NCBI GenBank assembly: GCA_002914805.1
Contig: JXTB01000397.1
Span: 164,603 to 228,602 of the forward strand
DNA length: 64,000 bases
Reading direction: 5' to 3'
Source: Parasponia andersonii
Lineage: Eukaryota; Streptophyta; Magnoliopsida; Rosales; Cannabaceae
A program made the translations under genes and the position numbers. This document shows, piece after piece, positions 46,574 to 60,199 of this stretch. The first letter of the stretch is position 1. Each line of letters opens with the position of its first letter. Under the pieces are notes generated by a model that did no database searches, was not told where the DNA came from, and saw nothing but the letters and a program-made list of their open reading frames with translations.

Positions 46574-49500
46574 TTACTTGGGATTTAGTTTTTGTGTAAA
46601 TGTATGAAGCGATGATTAGTTTGTTTTGAAAACACTTAAGCAAACATGCTCCTTTGTAAAATTGTTTATTTAGAAAAAGCTGATTAGTTTCATTCGTGTG
46701 TGTTATATATGATTGGATTTCTTAATAATCATACCAATAATAGACAAATTAAGATTTTGCGTTTCTATATGATTTCAAAAAAAAAAAAAATGATTCTTCA
46801 GAATCGTTGTGGCCGTGGAGAAGACGAAAAATCTTCCATCAATGTTAAAACTGTTTCTCTAGAATGTGTTGGTTAGTTTTCACCCCACAACGAGCGTATA
46901 ATAAAGAAGTTAATGAAGATCATTTGGAATTCTATATGATGTTTTGAAAAATATCAATATCCTTCTCTTTTCTTGTTTGATATTTTCTTTTAAATTAATT
47001 TTTTTAAAAGCTGATGCGAATAAAATCCAATTTGTAAAGAAATGTTTGTTCTGGACATTAAAGCCATTTTAGTCCCTAATTTTTGTACTTTTATTTGAAT
47101 GGAAAGTTTTTAAATGGATGGTTTACCATTTTGTTTTTCACGCGCTTGAAGTTTTTTTTTTTTAAAAAAAAAAAAGAGCAAAAACTTCTTTTTACTTTTA
47201 TTCAATAACAGTTAGATCATCTAGTATTTAATAATATGTCGATGGGTCTTTTTTTGTTCATTTTCCCCTGATATTATGAAAATTTGTTCAATTCTTTATT
47301 CGATGATTTTTACTTTTATTTTCTGGATTGTCTGATTTGAAGGTCTATGTACATTGGACCATTATATATATAGCGCTTCCTAATTAAAGATGAAAACTTT
47401 TTGAGAACAATTATAGTGCATTTTTCTACCAAAAACAATTAGAGTGCATTCTATTAATTTTATTTGAAGATATATATTATAAAATAGATAATGCTTCTAA
47501 TCTCACGTATTATCTCACATTTTTAATATAAGATTATGAGTAAGTAATTTGTTAATATTTATTTAGTAAATATTATTAAACTTATTAATAGTAAGTTTTA
47601 ATTAACTGATTAAACCGTGATAAGTCACATGATCCATTATTAGATAGTATTAAAATATTGTGATCCCTAACATTATCTATCTTGATGAAAATTTATATAT
47701 TAATTTTGTGTAATTACTAAATATAAAAATAAAATTACCTTTCGCCCCCGCTATAAACAAGTCCTGACTCCATCGTTTCTCTTAAATATTCTTCTAGTAT
47801 TACTCAATATTATTATCTTTTTGTTGGTTAATTGCTTAGGCCTAACATATATTCACTTATTTCGTTTCAGGTTTGAAGAATTAATTGAATGTGCAAAGGT
47901 TTAATTGATAATTGCTTCAAGAAGGAAATTGATTCAATTACCAACAATAGATTTCTGAACTTCGACTTAGATTTACTTTTAATCTACTCAGTAAAAGGGC
48001 TTTTGTTAAAAAAAAAAAAAAAAAACCTTTTGTTTGGCTAAGTTAGGAGTTTGGTTTGTGTAAATTACGGTCTTTCTGTTTGAGTAGGTTTGAATGACTA
48101 TTTCTATGTTAGGCGATTCTTAAATTTGGAGAAAAAAAAAATACACAAAAGAAAACCAGATTAAAAAAAAAAAAAGAAAAAAGGTGTGAAAGGAGAGATA
48201 CACTATTCGTTATATAGGGTTTTAGGTATTTATGTGAGAGATTGAGAATGTCCTATTTTTCAAGTTAATTGGTGTTAGTAGTTGTGCATATTTCTTGCTC
48301 CAATAGATGTAGGCTATTTTGCCGAGCCATGCATTAATATTGTATTGTCTTTAGTTTCATTTTTATAGCCTTTGTTGTTGTGTGTTTCTAATTTTGAAAT
48401 GAATTAAACGTTTAAATTTCTATTTTTTTTTTTCTTCTTTGAGATTTTATATCCAAACAGCTCCCTTTTGAAAAAAAAAATGAATATCTTAAAAGCTATT
48501 GCTAAACAAAAACATCATCAATATTTCTTTACAGTCTGAAAGAAAAATAAAACAAAAAATGTGTGGCTTTCTTTTCTTTTCTTTTCTTTTTTTCTAAAAA
48601 AAAAAAGAAAAATAATTAGGTGATTAAGGAGTATTTGATAACAAGGTTTTAAAACATGTGTAAGTGTAATATATATATTTTACATTTTAAGTTTGACAAG
48701 AAAGAAGTTTACGTGGTTATGGTTATAAATGTATCTCTTGTAGTTTTTAATTTTTAAAAGATTAATCTTGTATTCTTGAAAACTATATTTTCATCCCTTA
48801 AGATTGTAATATAAAATCACGATTTCACTCTTGTAATATTTAATTTTAGTGAGAAAATTTTAATTGATAAATCCATTATCCATCAATTTTTCTAAAACGT
48901 ACATTTTCTCAAAACGTTTTTTAAATTATCAAAAAGTTGTCAAACTATTCAAAATATAAAAAAAGTTATTTATTTATTTTGGATAGCACAAGAGGGTTTC
49001 ACCTGTTATCATATCTTTTTAACACCATCTTATGTTACATATGACATGGTTCAATTAGTCAATTAAAACAAACTATGAGTAAAATTAAAACAAACTATAA
49101 ATAAATATACTAATATTCCACCCATCAAATGCTGACAAATTACTTGTCATAGCAGATGTGGTATTAAAAAAATAGGATAACAGTGGGATCCCAAGCACTA
49201 TGAATTTTATTAATTAAAGTTTTTATTTCCCAAAATTGGATGTTGCAAGGGTGAATTTGAAATCTCGTATTACAATTATATTGATATAACACAAATAAGA
49301 ATTACAAAAGATATATTTGTAATTGACCTCTCTGTATTTTGCCTGTTTGAAAAAAAAATATTAAAGAAAATTATGCAGTATCAAAGATAAAAGAAAAAAA
49401 AAGATAAAACTAAAAAATAATACAATCACAACATGGAAGCAGGGTTTTATTTTTTACTAAAAAGATATTTACTTTTTCAACTGAGATAAGATGATTCTTT

Positions 49501-49950
49501 AAATATGATCTATAACGTCAAAGTATATTGTCTATTACTTAGATCGATAAACTCAAAAATTACTAGACTATATTCAAATGAGAGAAATGAATCTAGATAT
49601 TCTAATGATTTAGAAAACTTTTAATCTTACAGAATTGATTAAAAGGAAAATATTAATTATCAAACCATTTGTTTGCCTATAACAAATAATGAAGAACAAT
49701 TTATTATGTATCAAATCATAGATATTTCGCTGTTCTAAAAAAGTATGCACACCATTATTCAAAGATACTAAGAAAAAAGATACGTTGATGAGAAAAATTT
49801 TGATAAAATCATTCCAAAACATCACAAGATAATTTAAAATGGAGACAAAAACTTTTATGATTTCTTTGGTCCTCAAACGATTTTAGCCCCTAGACGTAGT
49901 ATAGAGTTTCGATTCTAATTTATGGTTAAAAAGTGTTATTTGGGAAGAGA
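46574..49950. other. AT-rich intergenic DNA between the NLR ruins and CHLD
   Basis: Many A and T homopolymers occur. Short gene-like scraps (CCGTGGAGAAGACG near 46815; TTTCAGGTTTGAAGAATTAATT near 47870, which looks like a splice acceptor plus coding) may be last remnants of NLR exons, but no protein motif is secure. Nothing else is recognised. Confidence 0.45.
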
Positions 49951-50251
49951 TAGGGGTTTTTTGAGATTATCGCATTATTTAATACGTGTCCAGTATCGTC
50001 GAGTCCATGCCCCAACAAACAAAACGGCGTAGTGTAAAACGACATGTCGTATGAACACTGTAATCGACCAGATCGATTACACTTATTGGCATAGCCGAGA
50101 GAGAATTCTATCGTGGCCATTACTCCCAAGATTTCAGATTTCAGTGGGACCCACAACTAAGTGTTTTCATTCATACTGATACGTAGGAATGTAGGATGTA
50201 AGTAGATAAGAAACAGACTCCCACACTCTCTCTCTCTCTTCTCTCTCTTCC
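49951..50251 (+). promoter_or_regulatory. Presumed CHLD promoter and CT-rich leader
   Basis: Light/bZIP-type words upstream of CHLD include ACGTG (49984-49988), a TCP-like GTGGGACCCAC (50144-50154) and an I-box-type GATAAG (50205-50210). A CT-rich leader (about 50218-50250) runs into the ATG. GATAA and ACGT-core elements are common in photosynthesis-gene promoters. Assignment is by motif and position only, and single short motifs can occur by chance. Confidence 0.35.
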
Positions 50252-53200
50252 ATGGCGGGTTTGCATTCGGCTTCAACGTGTTCCACTACTTCTTCTCCAT
50301 CTCGACTCCAATCTCCGCTACTCCCCTCTCTCAAATTACGACACCCTTTTCTCTTCTCTCACTCTTTCTCATCGTACTTGTGCCCGAAACGCCTCAACAG
50401 TCATGGCCTTCGAGTTCGTGCTTCTGCAAATGTTGCCACTGATTCTGGGAATGGCGTCCTACTCACTCCGGAGAAGAATCCCAATGTCACTTCTTATGGA
50501 AGACAGTATTTCCCTCTAGCCGCGGTTGTTGGTCAGGTACTCCCCTTCTCCTCCCTCTAGAAAACAATCCTTTGGTTTTGCACTTGTAGCTGAAAATGTT
50601 AACTGTGTTTGATTTAATTGTGCCAAATTGGGTCTTAATTATGCCACAAATTGGGTCATTTGACATGCATGTAGACTAATTTTTTTCATGGAAATGTTGA
50701 CGAATATAAGTTAGACTTTAACGTTATGCAATTTGTTAATACACATCGTTTTGTAGGATGCTATAAAAACTGCTCTTCTGCTTGGGGCCGTTGACCGCGA
50801 AATTGGAGGGATTGCTATCTCTGGAAGGCGAGGCACAGCCAAGACTGTTATGGCTCGTGGGCTACATGCAGTTTTGCCACCCATTGAAGTAGTTGTCGGT
50901 TCCATAGCCAATGCAGATCCGGCATGCCCTGATGAGTAAGGATACTGGATATTTACAAGTTCAATAAGCACAAAAAGTCTTTTTGGTGCCTTAGACATTA
51001 TGCGAAATGTAGCGAAAAAAACATATACAAATCATTATTTCCACTTTTCTGAAGTTCATATTTTAGTATGAAACATTTGTTGGAGTAATCAATGGAGTAA
51101 TCATCATTCGTCAGACATTAGTGTGAACCTCAAGTGTTGATGTATCATTAACTTTAGGGTATGTTTATTAATCCGTAATGAAAAGAATCGTAAGAAAAGT
51201 GTTTAGAGAGGAATGAGGAGGAATCAAAAATCATTTCTTCCCTATTCCACTAATTATGTGAGGACTTCATCAAACTTGTGTCCGAAATGTATAATTAAAC
51301 TCATGAATGGATGAGAAGGGAAACATTTCCCTTATTCCATTCCCATTACAGTTCATTATGGTTTAGTAAACATTACCATAATGTTTTAGAATCCTAGTTG
51401 ATGAAGCTTTGAACTTTTTTATTTTTTATTTTTTTATTATTTTATCTTCTTCATCCTAAAATGATTCTTGGCTATCATCTTTTTTTCAAGAAAATGACGG
51501 CTTGGTTGTAATTCTCAAGGTGGGAAGATGGTCTAGCTGAACACCTCAAGTATGATTCTGCGGGCAACGTTAAGACTCAAGTTGTCAGGTCTCCTTTTGT
51601 TCAGGTATGTTTCTTGAGTGAACTCTTCTACATGAGGATTATTTTCCTGGTTTAACTTACTTTGTTCACGGTCCAGATTCCACTTGGAGTGACAGAGGAC
51701 AGACTCATTGGATCTGTAGATGTTGAGGAGTCTGTGAAAACAGGAACGACTGTTTTCCAGCCAGGGCTGCTCGCTGAAGCTCATAAAGGTGTTCTATATG
51801 TTGATGAAATCAATCTCTTGGATGAGGGTATTAGTAATTTGCTTCTTAATGTATTAACTGAAGGAGTTAATATTGTGGAAAGAGAGGGAATCAGCTTTAG
51901 ACATCCGTGTAAGCCACTCTTGATTGCTACCTATAATCCAGAAGAGGGCGCTGTACGTGAGCATTTATTAGATCGGATTGCAATCAACTTGAGGTACAAA
52001 GCTTTTAACCTGAAGGATGAGTTTCTTCATTTTTACATACTCTCTCTTTCAACTAAAGATACACTTCTTTTGCAGTGCAGATCTTCCACTGAGTTTTGAC
52101 GATCGTGTTGCAGCTGTTGGAATCGCAACACAATTTCAGGAATATAGCAATGAAGTTTATAAGATGGTCGAGGAAGAAACAGAATTTGCAAAAACTCAGG
52201 TAGTAATTAAAAAAATTGGTGATTTGATTGTGAGCTGGATTGTTAATCAATAAAGAGCAAGGGTTTTACCTAAATCTAAATCTAGAACTATAATGCTTCT
52301 CAACAAAATTATTGAAGACTGAGAGGAGCACAACTGGGCAGTGGTCATAAGACAATTGTTTGGGCAACTGGAGTACTAGGTTTACTAGAAACCTATAATT
52401 ACTTGATCAGTAATAACTTTCATTTATACTAATGTAATAAATATTGCAAGTATTGGGCATTTTTTATTGATATGTAAATACTATTCTATGACTTTCTTCA
52501 TTCTGTTCGTAATGAACTTTATCATGCTGCAAGACTAAGTCTGTTCAAATAATGAATGATTGGTTGAAGATGTCTTCACATTGCAGATCATTTTGGCGAG
52601 GGAGTATTTGAAAGACGTTACAATCAGCAGGGACCAATTGAAATATCTGGTTATGGAAGCCCTCCGAGGTGGATGCCAGGTTCTTACCATTAAACTTTTT
52701 TAAAAAAAAAATAAATTTCCAGCAAAACAAAAAAGGAACTCTTTCTTAATTTGAATACAAATTTCCATGGGTCCTTTTCGTTTGGCTAAATAAGATAAAG
52801 GCAAACCATTTGATCATGCCCCTATTAGTTTCTATTTATTTTCTTATTTTTTATTGAGCGACTTGAATATTTACTTCCAGTATTTCCATACCTCTAAATC
52901 CAACTACTGAGGATCAGCTGCACAAACGTTTTTTGTTCCTCATCTATTTCCATTTTGGAAACATAGAGCCATTGTTGACCGCATATCAAGCTGAATTTGG
53001 GTGTTGACTTTGCAGTTGTGGATGATACTCACGCCACCCATTTTCTTAAAATCTCATTTCTGATCTATTGGCTGTAATCACTGATACTGATTTTAGATTA
53101 CATGGAACCTATTCTTCTCAAACTGCAAACGTATGCAACATGAAAATGGAGCTATCATATAGAACAAAAGATTGAAAAGGGGATATGTGTTCTGTGATCT

Positions 53201-56200
53201 GTGATTTCGATTGCATGACAAGCTATTCTACTGACACTATCGACTGATTTTTCAAATGAAAATTTGCTGTTTCATGTGGTTTGTGCTAACTACATTGTTT
53301 ATTCGAATATGGCAGCCTTTTTTTTCTGCTCCAAATTATAACATGCGCTGCTTCATATATTTGAATTACAGTTCATAACCACACAACATTTATTGCAAAC
53401 TGCAGGGACACAGAGCTGAGCTATATGCTGCTCGTGTTGCAAAATGCTTAACTGCTCTGGAAGGACGTGAAAAAGTTAATGTTGATGACCTGAAGAAAGC
53501 TGTTAAGTATTCTTTCTTATGGTTTTCTTTTCATAATATTTTTGTATTTGGAAGCACACGTCTTCATTTTCCAGACAAATACTTATTGTGTATGCTTCCC
53601 AGTAAGACTAGTAATATCTTGTTGATACTACTAAATTTGTAATAGTTTGCGATGAATGAAATAATTGATTGTATAGTTGAGTTGTTATTTGTCATGGTCT
53701 GCTTGATTTCACAGGACCTTATAGCTGCACAATTTTCATTCTGACACATTTCATGCTACAGGTAGAACTTGTTATTCTCCCACGTTCAGCCGTCAATGAA
53801 AATCCACCAGACCAGCAAAATCAACCGCCTCCACCACCACCTCCTCCACAAAATCAAGAGTCTGGAGAAGAACAGAATCAGGAGGAAGATCAAGAGGTTT
53901 GTTAATATTGATCAAATATTCAAATTTAACATATGAAAGTTTCCAAAGGACGTCCTTTTCTCTGAAGCAACTATAAACTAGTCAAATATATTTTTCCATT
54001 TCCTCAGTTTGTTTCCCCATCTTTTATACCCTTTAAGATTTTAAAGGACGTACAGATTTGCCTATGATACAAAATTTCACTGTTTAACCAGGATGAAGAG
54101 GATGACAATGATGAAGAGAATGAACAGCAGGATCAAATACCTGAAGAATTCATATTTGATGCAGATGGAGGTTTGGTCGATGAGAAACTTCTTTTCTTTG
54201 CTCAACAAGCTCAGAGGCGCCGTGGGAAAGCTGGAAGAGCGAAGAATGTTATATTTTCAGAAGATAGGGGGCGATACATTAAGCCAATGCTCCCAAAGGT
54301 TAGTACTTCCCCTCCTCTTTGCTATTTTCTTTGTTCTAGATCCTGCCTGCAAAGAGAGAATACATCTACCTTTTCTCAACCTATCTCCACACACCGACTC
54401 TCCTCCATCTATTTTGCTTTTACCTTTGTTCTAGTCATATCATGAAACCCAAAATCTCCTTCTATTAACTGTCATTTTCTTTTCCTGATCAGCTTTCCTA
54501 AATTTCCTCTTATAATTAGTGAATTTGACTTTCTCCTCTGAAGGGAATATGCAACTCTCTTTCAAGATTCTCAGAGGCTTAATTTTACGTGAACCATTAT
54601 TGTGTCATTTACTATATTCCAGGTTCTCTAATCGAGCTTTATCTTCAACAGGGCCCTGTAAAGAGATTAGCTGTTGATGCTACCCTTAGAGCAGCTGCAC
54701 CATATCAGAAGTTGCGGAGGGAGAAGGACACTCAGAAAATTAGGAAAGTTTTTGTGGAAAAAACTGACATGAGGGCAAAGAGAATGGCACGAAAAGCGGG
54801 AGCACTGGTATAAAAATTTTATTAAGCATGGTTTTGTTTTTGTTTTTGTTTTTTTGAATAAACCATGGTTTTGTTACTTGCAGTTGTTTCTTTTCAAAAC
54901 AAAATGGAAAAAAAAAAAAAAAAATTCACATATATCATAACCTCTAAGTTTGTCTTTCCTCTAGGCCCAACGTTAATAGGATTTATCTTTAATTCAACCA
55001 AAACACTGGCTACATCTTATGAAGTAACGAAAGCATATTGGTTGAAAAAGTTCCCATGCAGGTGCTTGAAATTTCTTATATGTTCTAACATTTACTTCAT
55101 TGCATTGACAGGTAATATTTGTAGTTGATGCAAGTGGCAGTATGGCCTTGAACAGGATGCAAAATGCTAAAGGTGCCGCCCTAAAGTTACTGGCAGAGAG
55201 TTATACAAGCAGGGATCAGGTGACTTAAAACAAATACATTTCTAATACATTTCTAACTTTTAAGGTCTCATAAACTGATGCCTGTCTGTTCCAATGTCAT
55301 GCATAATTAGCAGTTTAGCACCTCTAAAACCTGATTTTAGTTTCAAATTTATGGCTTTAAAGGACTTCTCATAAATTTTGCTTGTTTTGAAATAGAAACA
55401 ATCTGTATTCTTGGTGAAAGTTGACTTTACCAATGAGAAACCATATTGCAAGTCATTATTCCATTGAATTGCTTCCTTCTTAAAGCATTTTGCTTTGCAT
55501 ACATTGGATTGTGGTCAAGGGAAAGAATTTCTGAATTATTAATGGAAAACTAGAGCCGAGTCTCACTTTTAGGGCCTATTTTTAACTAGTTTTATCAATT
55601 GAATATTCTAAATAGTGGGAGATTGAGACAGAAAGAGAGATTGTAATGGACGGATCTATTAAGAGTAAAGTTGCTGGTTTTAGCTCAACTTACATGATCC
55701 AAGAGAAAAATATAATTTACAGGAGACCCTGGTAGTTTTCAAGAATAATAGTAAGTTCGAAAATTTCATTTGCGTTTGTGCAGTTAGATATTGAAGTCAA
55801 ACATCATGTCAAATTGAATGGTAGGACATGCAAAAATTTCACTGCACCTTGAATGTTTAGACATAGTTTTACTCTGTAAACACCCAAGCTCTGTTCAGAA
55901 TGGAAAGAAGAGTTATTTTTCTCCACTCTGATTCAAATCTGTTTTCTGCATTTATAATGCTCCATCTAGAATATTTATTATATGAATTCTTTCTGTTCTT
56001 ATGATAAGCAAACCAAGGATCATATTGAAATTCTCTATTTTGGTAATATATTCTCCCCCTGCAGTAATGCATCTCTTTGAATGAAATTCGAAACAGGTTT
56101 CTATTATTCCTTTCCGTGGAGACTCTGCCGAAGTTCTTCTTCCTCCTTCTAGATCTATTGCAATGGCAAGAAAACGTCTTGAGAGACTTCCGTGTGGTGG

Positions 56201-57643
56201 AGGTTCACCCCTTGCTCATGGTCTTACTACAGTATGTATATTTGCTAAATCCAAGACTAACAGCTCTTTTAAGATATTAAAAATCAAGAGAAAACAGAAA
56301 AAAAAAAATTGTTTTGAAATATTCTGTTTTTGATAAATTTGTAATTAAGCTAGGCTTAGTATGACGAAGTAGGTTGGCTCAAGTGGTAAGAGTGCTTACT
56401 ACCTAAGATGTTGATCTTAGGTCCGAGTCACATGGGGGATAGGAGTGAAAGCCTATTATCCTTAATGGGGTAGGGTGGGAATTGAGGAGTAGTAGGTATT
56501 TTCTTTTAATTTATAATAAGTAGAGGTCATTAGTTAAGCCCTACTTTTTTTTCAAAAAGAAAGCTAATCTTAGTATACTTTAGAGTCAGCTTCTCTCTGT
56601 CCAATTTATTCTAGAATGTTGTATGGAAGTGCCTTCTTCTACATGCATAATTTTGAATTTTATTTAAGTAGCTTTACTTATGGTGCTGAAAAGCTCCCCA
56701 GTCTTAGTTTATGATCATAATTGCATCAGTGGAGGCACCCATGACTGACCATTCTGTAATTCTGAACTTAAAATCTCCTTAGGCTGTCAGGGTTGGTTTA
56801 AATGCTGAGAAGAGTGGTGATGTTGGACGCATAATGATTGTCGTATTAACTGATGGCAGAGCAAACATATCACTAAAGAGATCCACTGACCCTGAAGCGG
56901 CAGCTGCCGCTGCCGATGCCCCAAGACCTTCAGCACAGGAGTTGAAGGTAAATGTCAGTTTAATGTGCACATGGCATTTTATGAACAGAGGTCAAAACAG
57001 CTTATTATTGCTCATCTAAAGTGATGACAGAACATCTTTTTTGAGACCACTTAAAACTTGTGAAAACAATACATAATTTCCTTGAGAAAAGAAGGTTAAT
57101 AAATGTATCAGATGTTCAAGCAGATTTCTTATAAGTATAGTTTTTTGTAAAACCAGTTTCTCATTTGGGAGCACAAACTTCGGAAATTCCACTTCTCATG
57201 GAAATCATGCATACATGAAAGAAGACATTTTAAGGATTTGATTATGAAGCATGAAACTCCCTGTCATATTGATGTTGCATTCATTCTCTTACCATTGTTT
57301 CTCGATGAAGGATGAGATCCTCGAAGTGGCCGGTAAAATATGCAAAGCAGGGATGTCTCTCCTTGTCATCGACACAGAAAACAAGTTTGTTTCAACTGGA
57401 TTTGCCAAGGAGATTGCTAGAGTAGCTCAAGGTTTCTTTTTAATTTGTATCACCCAGTTCTTCATTCTGAGGAGATTCCTATACCACTTCATATAAAAGG
57501 TTTTGGGCGGAAAAAGCAAAACTAAACAAAAACCTAATTTTAAGCTTCTTTCTGCAGGAAAATATTATTACTTGCCAAATGCCTCAGATGCTGTTATCTC
57601 GACCACGACGAAGGACGCTTTATCAGCCCTGAAAAACTCATGA
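50252..57643 (+). CDS. CHLD: Magnesium-chelatase subunit ChlD, chloroplastic (15 exons, 763 aa)
   Basis: CHLD, with CHLI and CHLH, inserts Mg2+ into protoporphyrin IX using ATP, the first chlorophyll-specific step, in the plastid. Proposed exons: 50252-50536, 50757-50935, 51520-51604, 51677-51993, 52076-52199, 52587-52679, 53406-53501, 53762-53896, 54092-54298, 54652-54807, 55112-55219, 56097-56231, 56783-56947, 57311-57431, 57558-57643; 2292 nt in frame. Ser-rich transit peptide covers about 1-60. The AAA+ domain has a degenerate P-loop GRRGTAKT (118-125) and [13 protein letters not shown], as usual in ChlD, which is not the main ATPase. A Pro8 run (about 414-421) and acidic linker link to a C-terminal integrin-I-like domain with MIDAS DASGS (565-569) and TDGR (about 663-666). 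Length fits plant ChlD. No defect was seen. Confidence 0.96.
51158..51377. mobile_element. MITE-like element in CHLD intron 2
   Basis: The left end is GGTATGTTTATTAATCCGTA (continuing ATGA). The reverse complement of the right end (51352-51377) is GGTAATGTTTACTAAACCAT (continuing AATGAA). These imperfect inverted ends of about 25 bp bound a 220-bp non-coding interior. The 'GGTA.TGTTTA.TAA.CC.TAATG' end type is seen in plant hAT-like MITEs. No target duplication was settled. Confidence 0.6.
56363..56560 (+). mobile_element. tRNA-derived SINE in CHLD intron 12, with 16-bp TSD
   Basis: An A-box-like TGGCTCAAGTGG (56375-56386) and a B-box-like GGTCCGAGTC (56420-56429) are spaced as in a pol III promoter. 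An unrelated body and a T-rich end follow. Flanks AAGCTAGGCTTAGTAT (56347-56362) and AAGCTAATCTTAGTAT (56561-56576) are 14/16 identical, a target duplication. GGTTGGCTCAAGTGG resembles the opening of angiosperm Au-type SINEs, an assignment from memory. A diverged relative lies at 34041-34213. Confidence 0.82.
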
Positions 57644-58430
57644 ATCTTTGCTATTCTTTGAAGCTGATCTGACAAGAAACGTAGCCTGAACTTGCCATCA
57701 AGCCACATTCATATTCATGCTATTGTAACCTATCCCACATGTAAGTTTCGTATCTGAAATGAGATTCCAACTTTCTTTTGTAGCGGCTTCTAACATATAT
57801 AAAACGTGCGTCTTGAGGAGTTAAAAAATCACTGTAATCTCCAGCTATACTTGCATAGTGTTTTTTTTTTTTTGGTTTTTCAGAGAAAAAAAAAAATTGA
57901 CAATGTGTTTAATATGTATTAAGACGAATTACTCAATTCCTCCGACCATATAAGTTCATTTAAGTATTCAAGTCCTAGAACATAGTTGACCACGAACTTC
58001 CCATAAAGGAGACCAAGGCACAGCCATTATGTCTAGTATATTTCAGATATAAGCATGTTAAGAAGGTTAGTTTGGGGGGGTTCCAGAATTAAAATTGATA
58101 AGAAAAACAGTGTTAAGATGTGTTCTACTGGGATTAATCGACGTAATAGCTGATAGGACGGTTCTTTCCCGTTGTGGTTGGAGTGGTTAAATAGTCTTGT
58201 CACTACATCGTACACGACTTTTGAAAATGATTCCGCGCCACCGAGGCCCCAGCTCAGTAGTTCTAATGGGTACTTTCCAAAGAGAATTTGTAATATAATA
58301 AGCACTTCAAGTTTTAAATCATTAAAATGTTAGTTGTATAATGATCTTAAAACAATCATTTTCAAAAGCCCTTAAAATGTTTTCTTCAAATTAAGGTTCT
58401 AACATAGCACATATCTTAGACCAAAAAAAA
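57644..58430. other. CHLD 3' flank
   Basis: The 3' UTR probably ends within 57700-57950, but no clear poly-A signal could be assigned. 58030-58270 is less AT-rich than its surroundings and has no recognisable coding sequence. Confidence 0.5.
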
Positions 58431-58875
58431 AATCATCAATATCCAACTTCAAATAATAGCAAAAATATCTCTAAATATATTTCTTTTTCTCTCAAAAAAG
58501 AAAACATTAAGATCCAAATTGAAATAATAACAAAATCATCTCTAAGTACCTCTCTTTTCTCGTAAAAAAAAAAAAAAAGGATCAAGATCTAAGTTTGAGC
58601 AAAATAATCTCTAGGTACCTTTCTTTTCTCTTCCAAAAAAAAAAAAAAAAAACAAATAATCAAGTTCCAACTTTTGAACAATAGCAAAATCATATCTATG
58701 TATGTTTTTTTTCTCTTAAAAAAAAGGATCCAATTTTGAATAATAGCAAAATGATCTCTACATATTTTATTTTCTTCAAAAAAATAAAAAACAAAACAAA
58801 ACAAAACATTAAGATCTAATTTTAAATACTAGCAAATCATCTCTAACTAAATTTCTTTCTGTAAAAAAAATTAAC
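58431..58875. repeat. Degenerate tandem array, about 75-bp unit, six copies
   Basis: Unit starts are at about 58431, 58508, 58579, 58656, 58726 and 58809. Each has a GATCCAA(A/C)TT-like start, AATAATAGCAAAATCATCTCTA, then TA-rich DNA, TTTCTTTTCTC and an A run of variable length. The spacing variation comes mostly from the A runs. The array is non-coding. Confidence 0.85.
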
Positions 58876-59640
58876 TAACTAAGTTCATTTTTCTATCTAT
58901 GATTTTTGGGTTATTTAGAATTTTAAGAAGGGTTTTTCCTCACTTAACCAATAAATCTACAAGCAAAATAAGTATAAACAAAAAAGAATAAAAGAATAAA
59001 AGTTGATATATATATGAAATACCTTTTAGTTCTTCTGGTGGAGGGCGCCAAAAAGCTGCAAAGTTCAAGTTTAAAGAAGTAGCAAGAACGTTAAAACAGA
59101 GGCAGAAAAATGGTTATAGTCCTAGCCTATTTTGACCCAAGCTCCATATAAATTTATTTTATCACTTTCAAGACTCTTCAATTGGGCCCGGACACCGAAC
59201 ATGGGACAAGGACTAAATAGCCCAATCCTTAGTCCCTAGTGTAATCCAGTGCCCCAAATAGGCCGAAAAGGGCTTGTTTTATACATTCTTATGTAGAGCC
59301 TCGTAATTGTTGACAAAGGGATTAATGACTGGTCAGCTTTTGATTTGAGATGAGATATTTTACGATTAAAAAAGAAGATTTATTAGCAAGTGACATCTAC
59401 AATTCCTTAAATTCGCTCTCTCTTTGGCTTATGAATCAATCACATTTTCATTGATTTGTATATTGCTCGATTTGATATACTCTGAACTTAGAAGTAATAC
59501 TTGTTCCCCCAATGCCATGGAATTGCTCTAAAAATGCCATCTTTCTTATGAAAATTGTTTCGTTTTCACTCTATGTCTAGAATTTAGAAATAACTTAATA
59601 AATCACCCAATCAATAACCCATCTAATCCACTAATCCACT
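58876..59640. other. Intergenic DNA
   Basis: No gene is recognised. Around 59100-59290 the composition is more balanced (TTGGGCCCGGACACCGAACA, GGCCGAAAAGGGC) and may be a TE scrap. Confidence 0.45.
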
Positions 59641-60050
59641 ATGTTTGGTAAGAAGGAAAATAGAGAGAGGAATGAAGAAATTCGAGGCAAAAATAGAGGG
59701 AAACAAAAAGAATTTAGATTGTTTGGTAAGAGAGAAAACAGGAGATAAAATAGGTAGTAAAAAAATGATGACCCACACAAATATTTCTCTCCCAAAAATG
59801 AAGTAAAAAGGGAGACGAAAATTTATTTACTAATCTATGAAAATAAACTTACTAAAATAACTTTGTGCACTAATTTTAAAATTTCAATAAAGAGAGTAAA
59901 ATAATGATTTCAAAATAAAGTCGTTTTCTTTTTTTACTACATACCAAATAACAATAGAGTAAAGATACTTTCATTTTCATCCTATATATTTTTTATCCTT
60001 CCTAATTTTTCTTTCTCTATTATTTTATTTCTCCAATACCAAACATAATA
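59641..60050. mobile_element. MITE-like element with TATGTTTGGTA ends
   Basis: Left TATGTTTGGTA (about 59640-59650) matches right TACCAAACATA (about 60038-60048) exactly in reverse complement. Both sides continue with purine-rich or pyrimidine-rich GAAAATAGAGAGAG-type sequence. The interior is non-coding. The TSD is unresolved. Confidence 0.6.
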
Positions 60051-60199
60051 ACCAATTATGTGAGGTTGATTTGCACTTTTCATAGGAAAATCGATGCAAA
60101 CCACTCTGCAACTATCTCATTGGAACATTATACAACATATTTTTTTCTCATAATCTCTATTCATCTAAACTTTTGTTTTTGTTTGTGTTCTTTTTTTAA

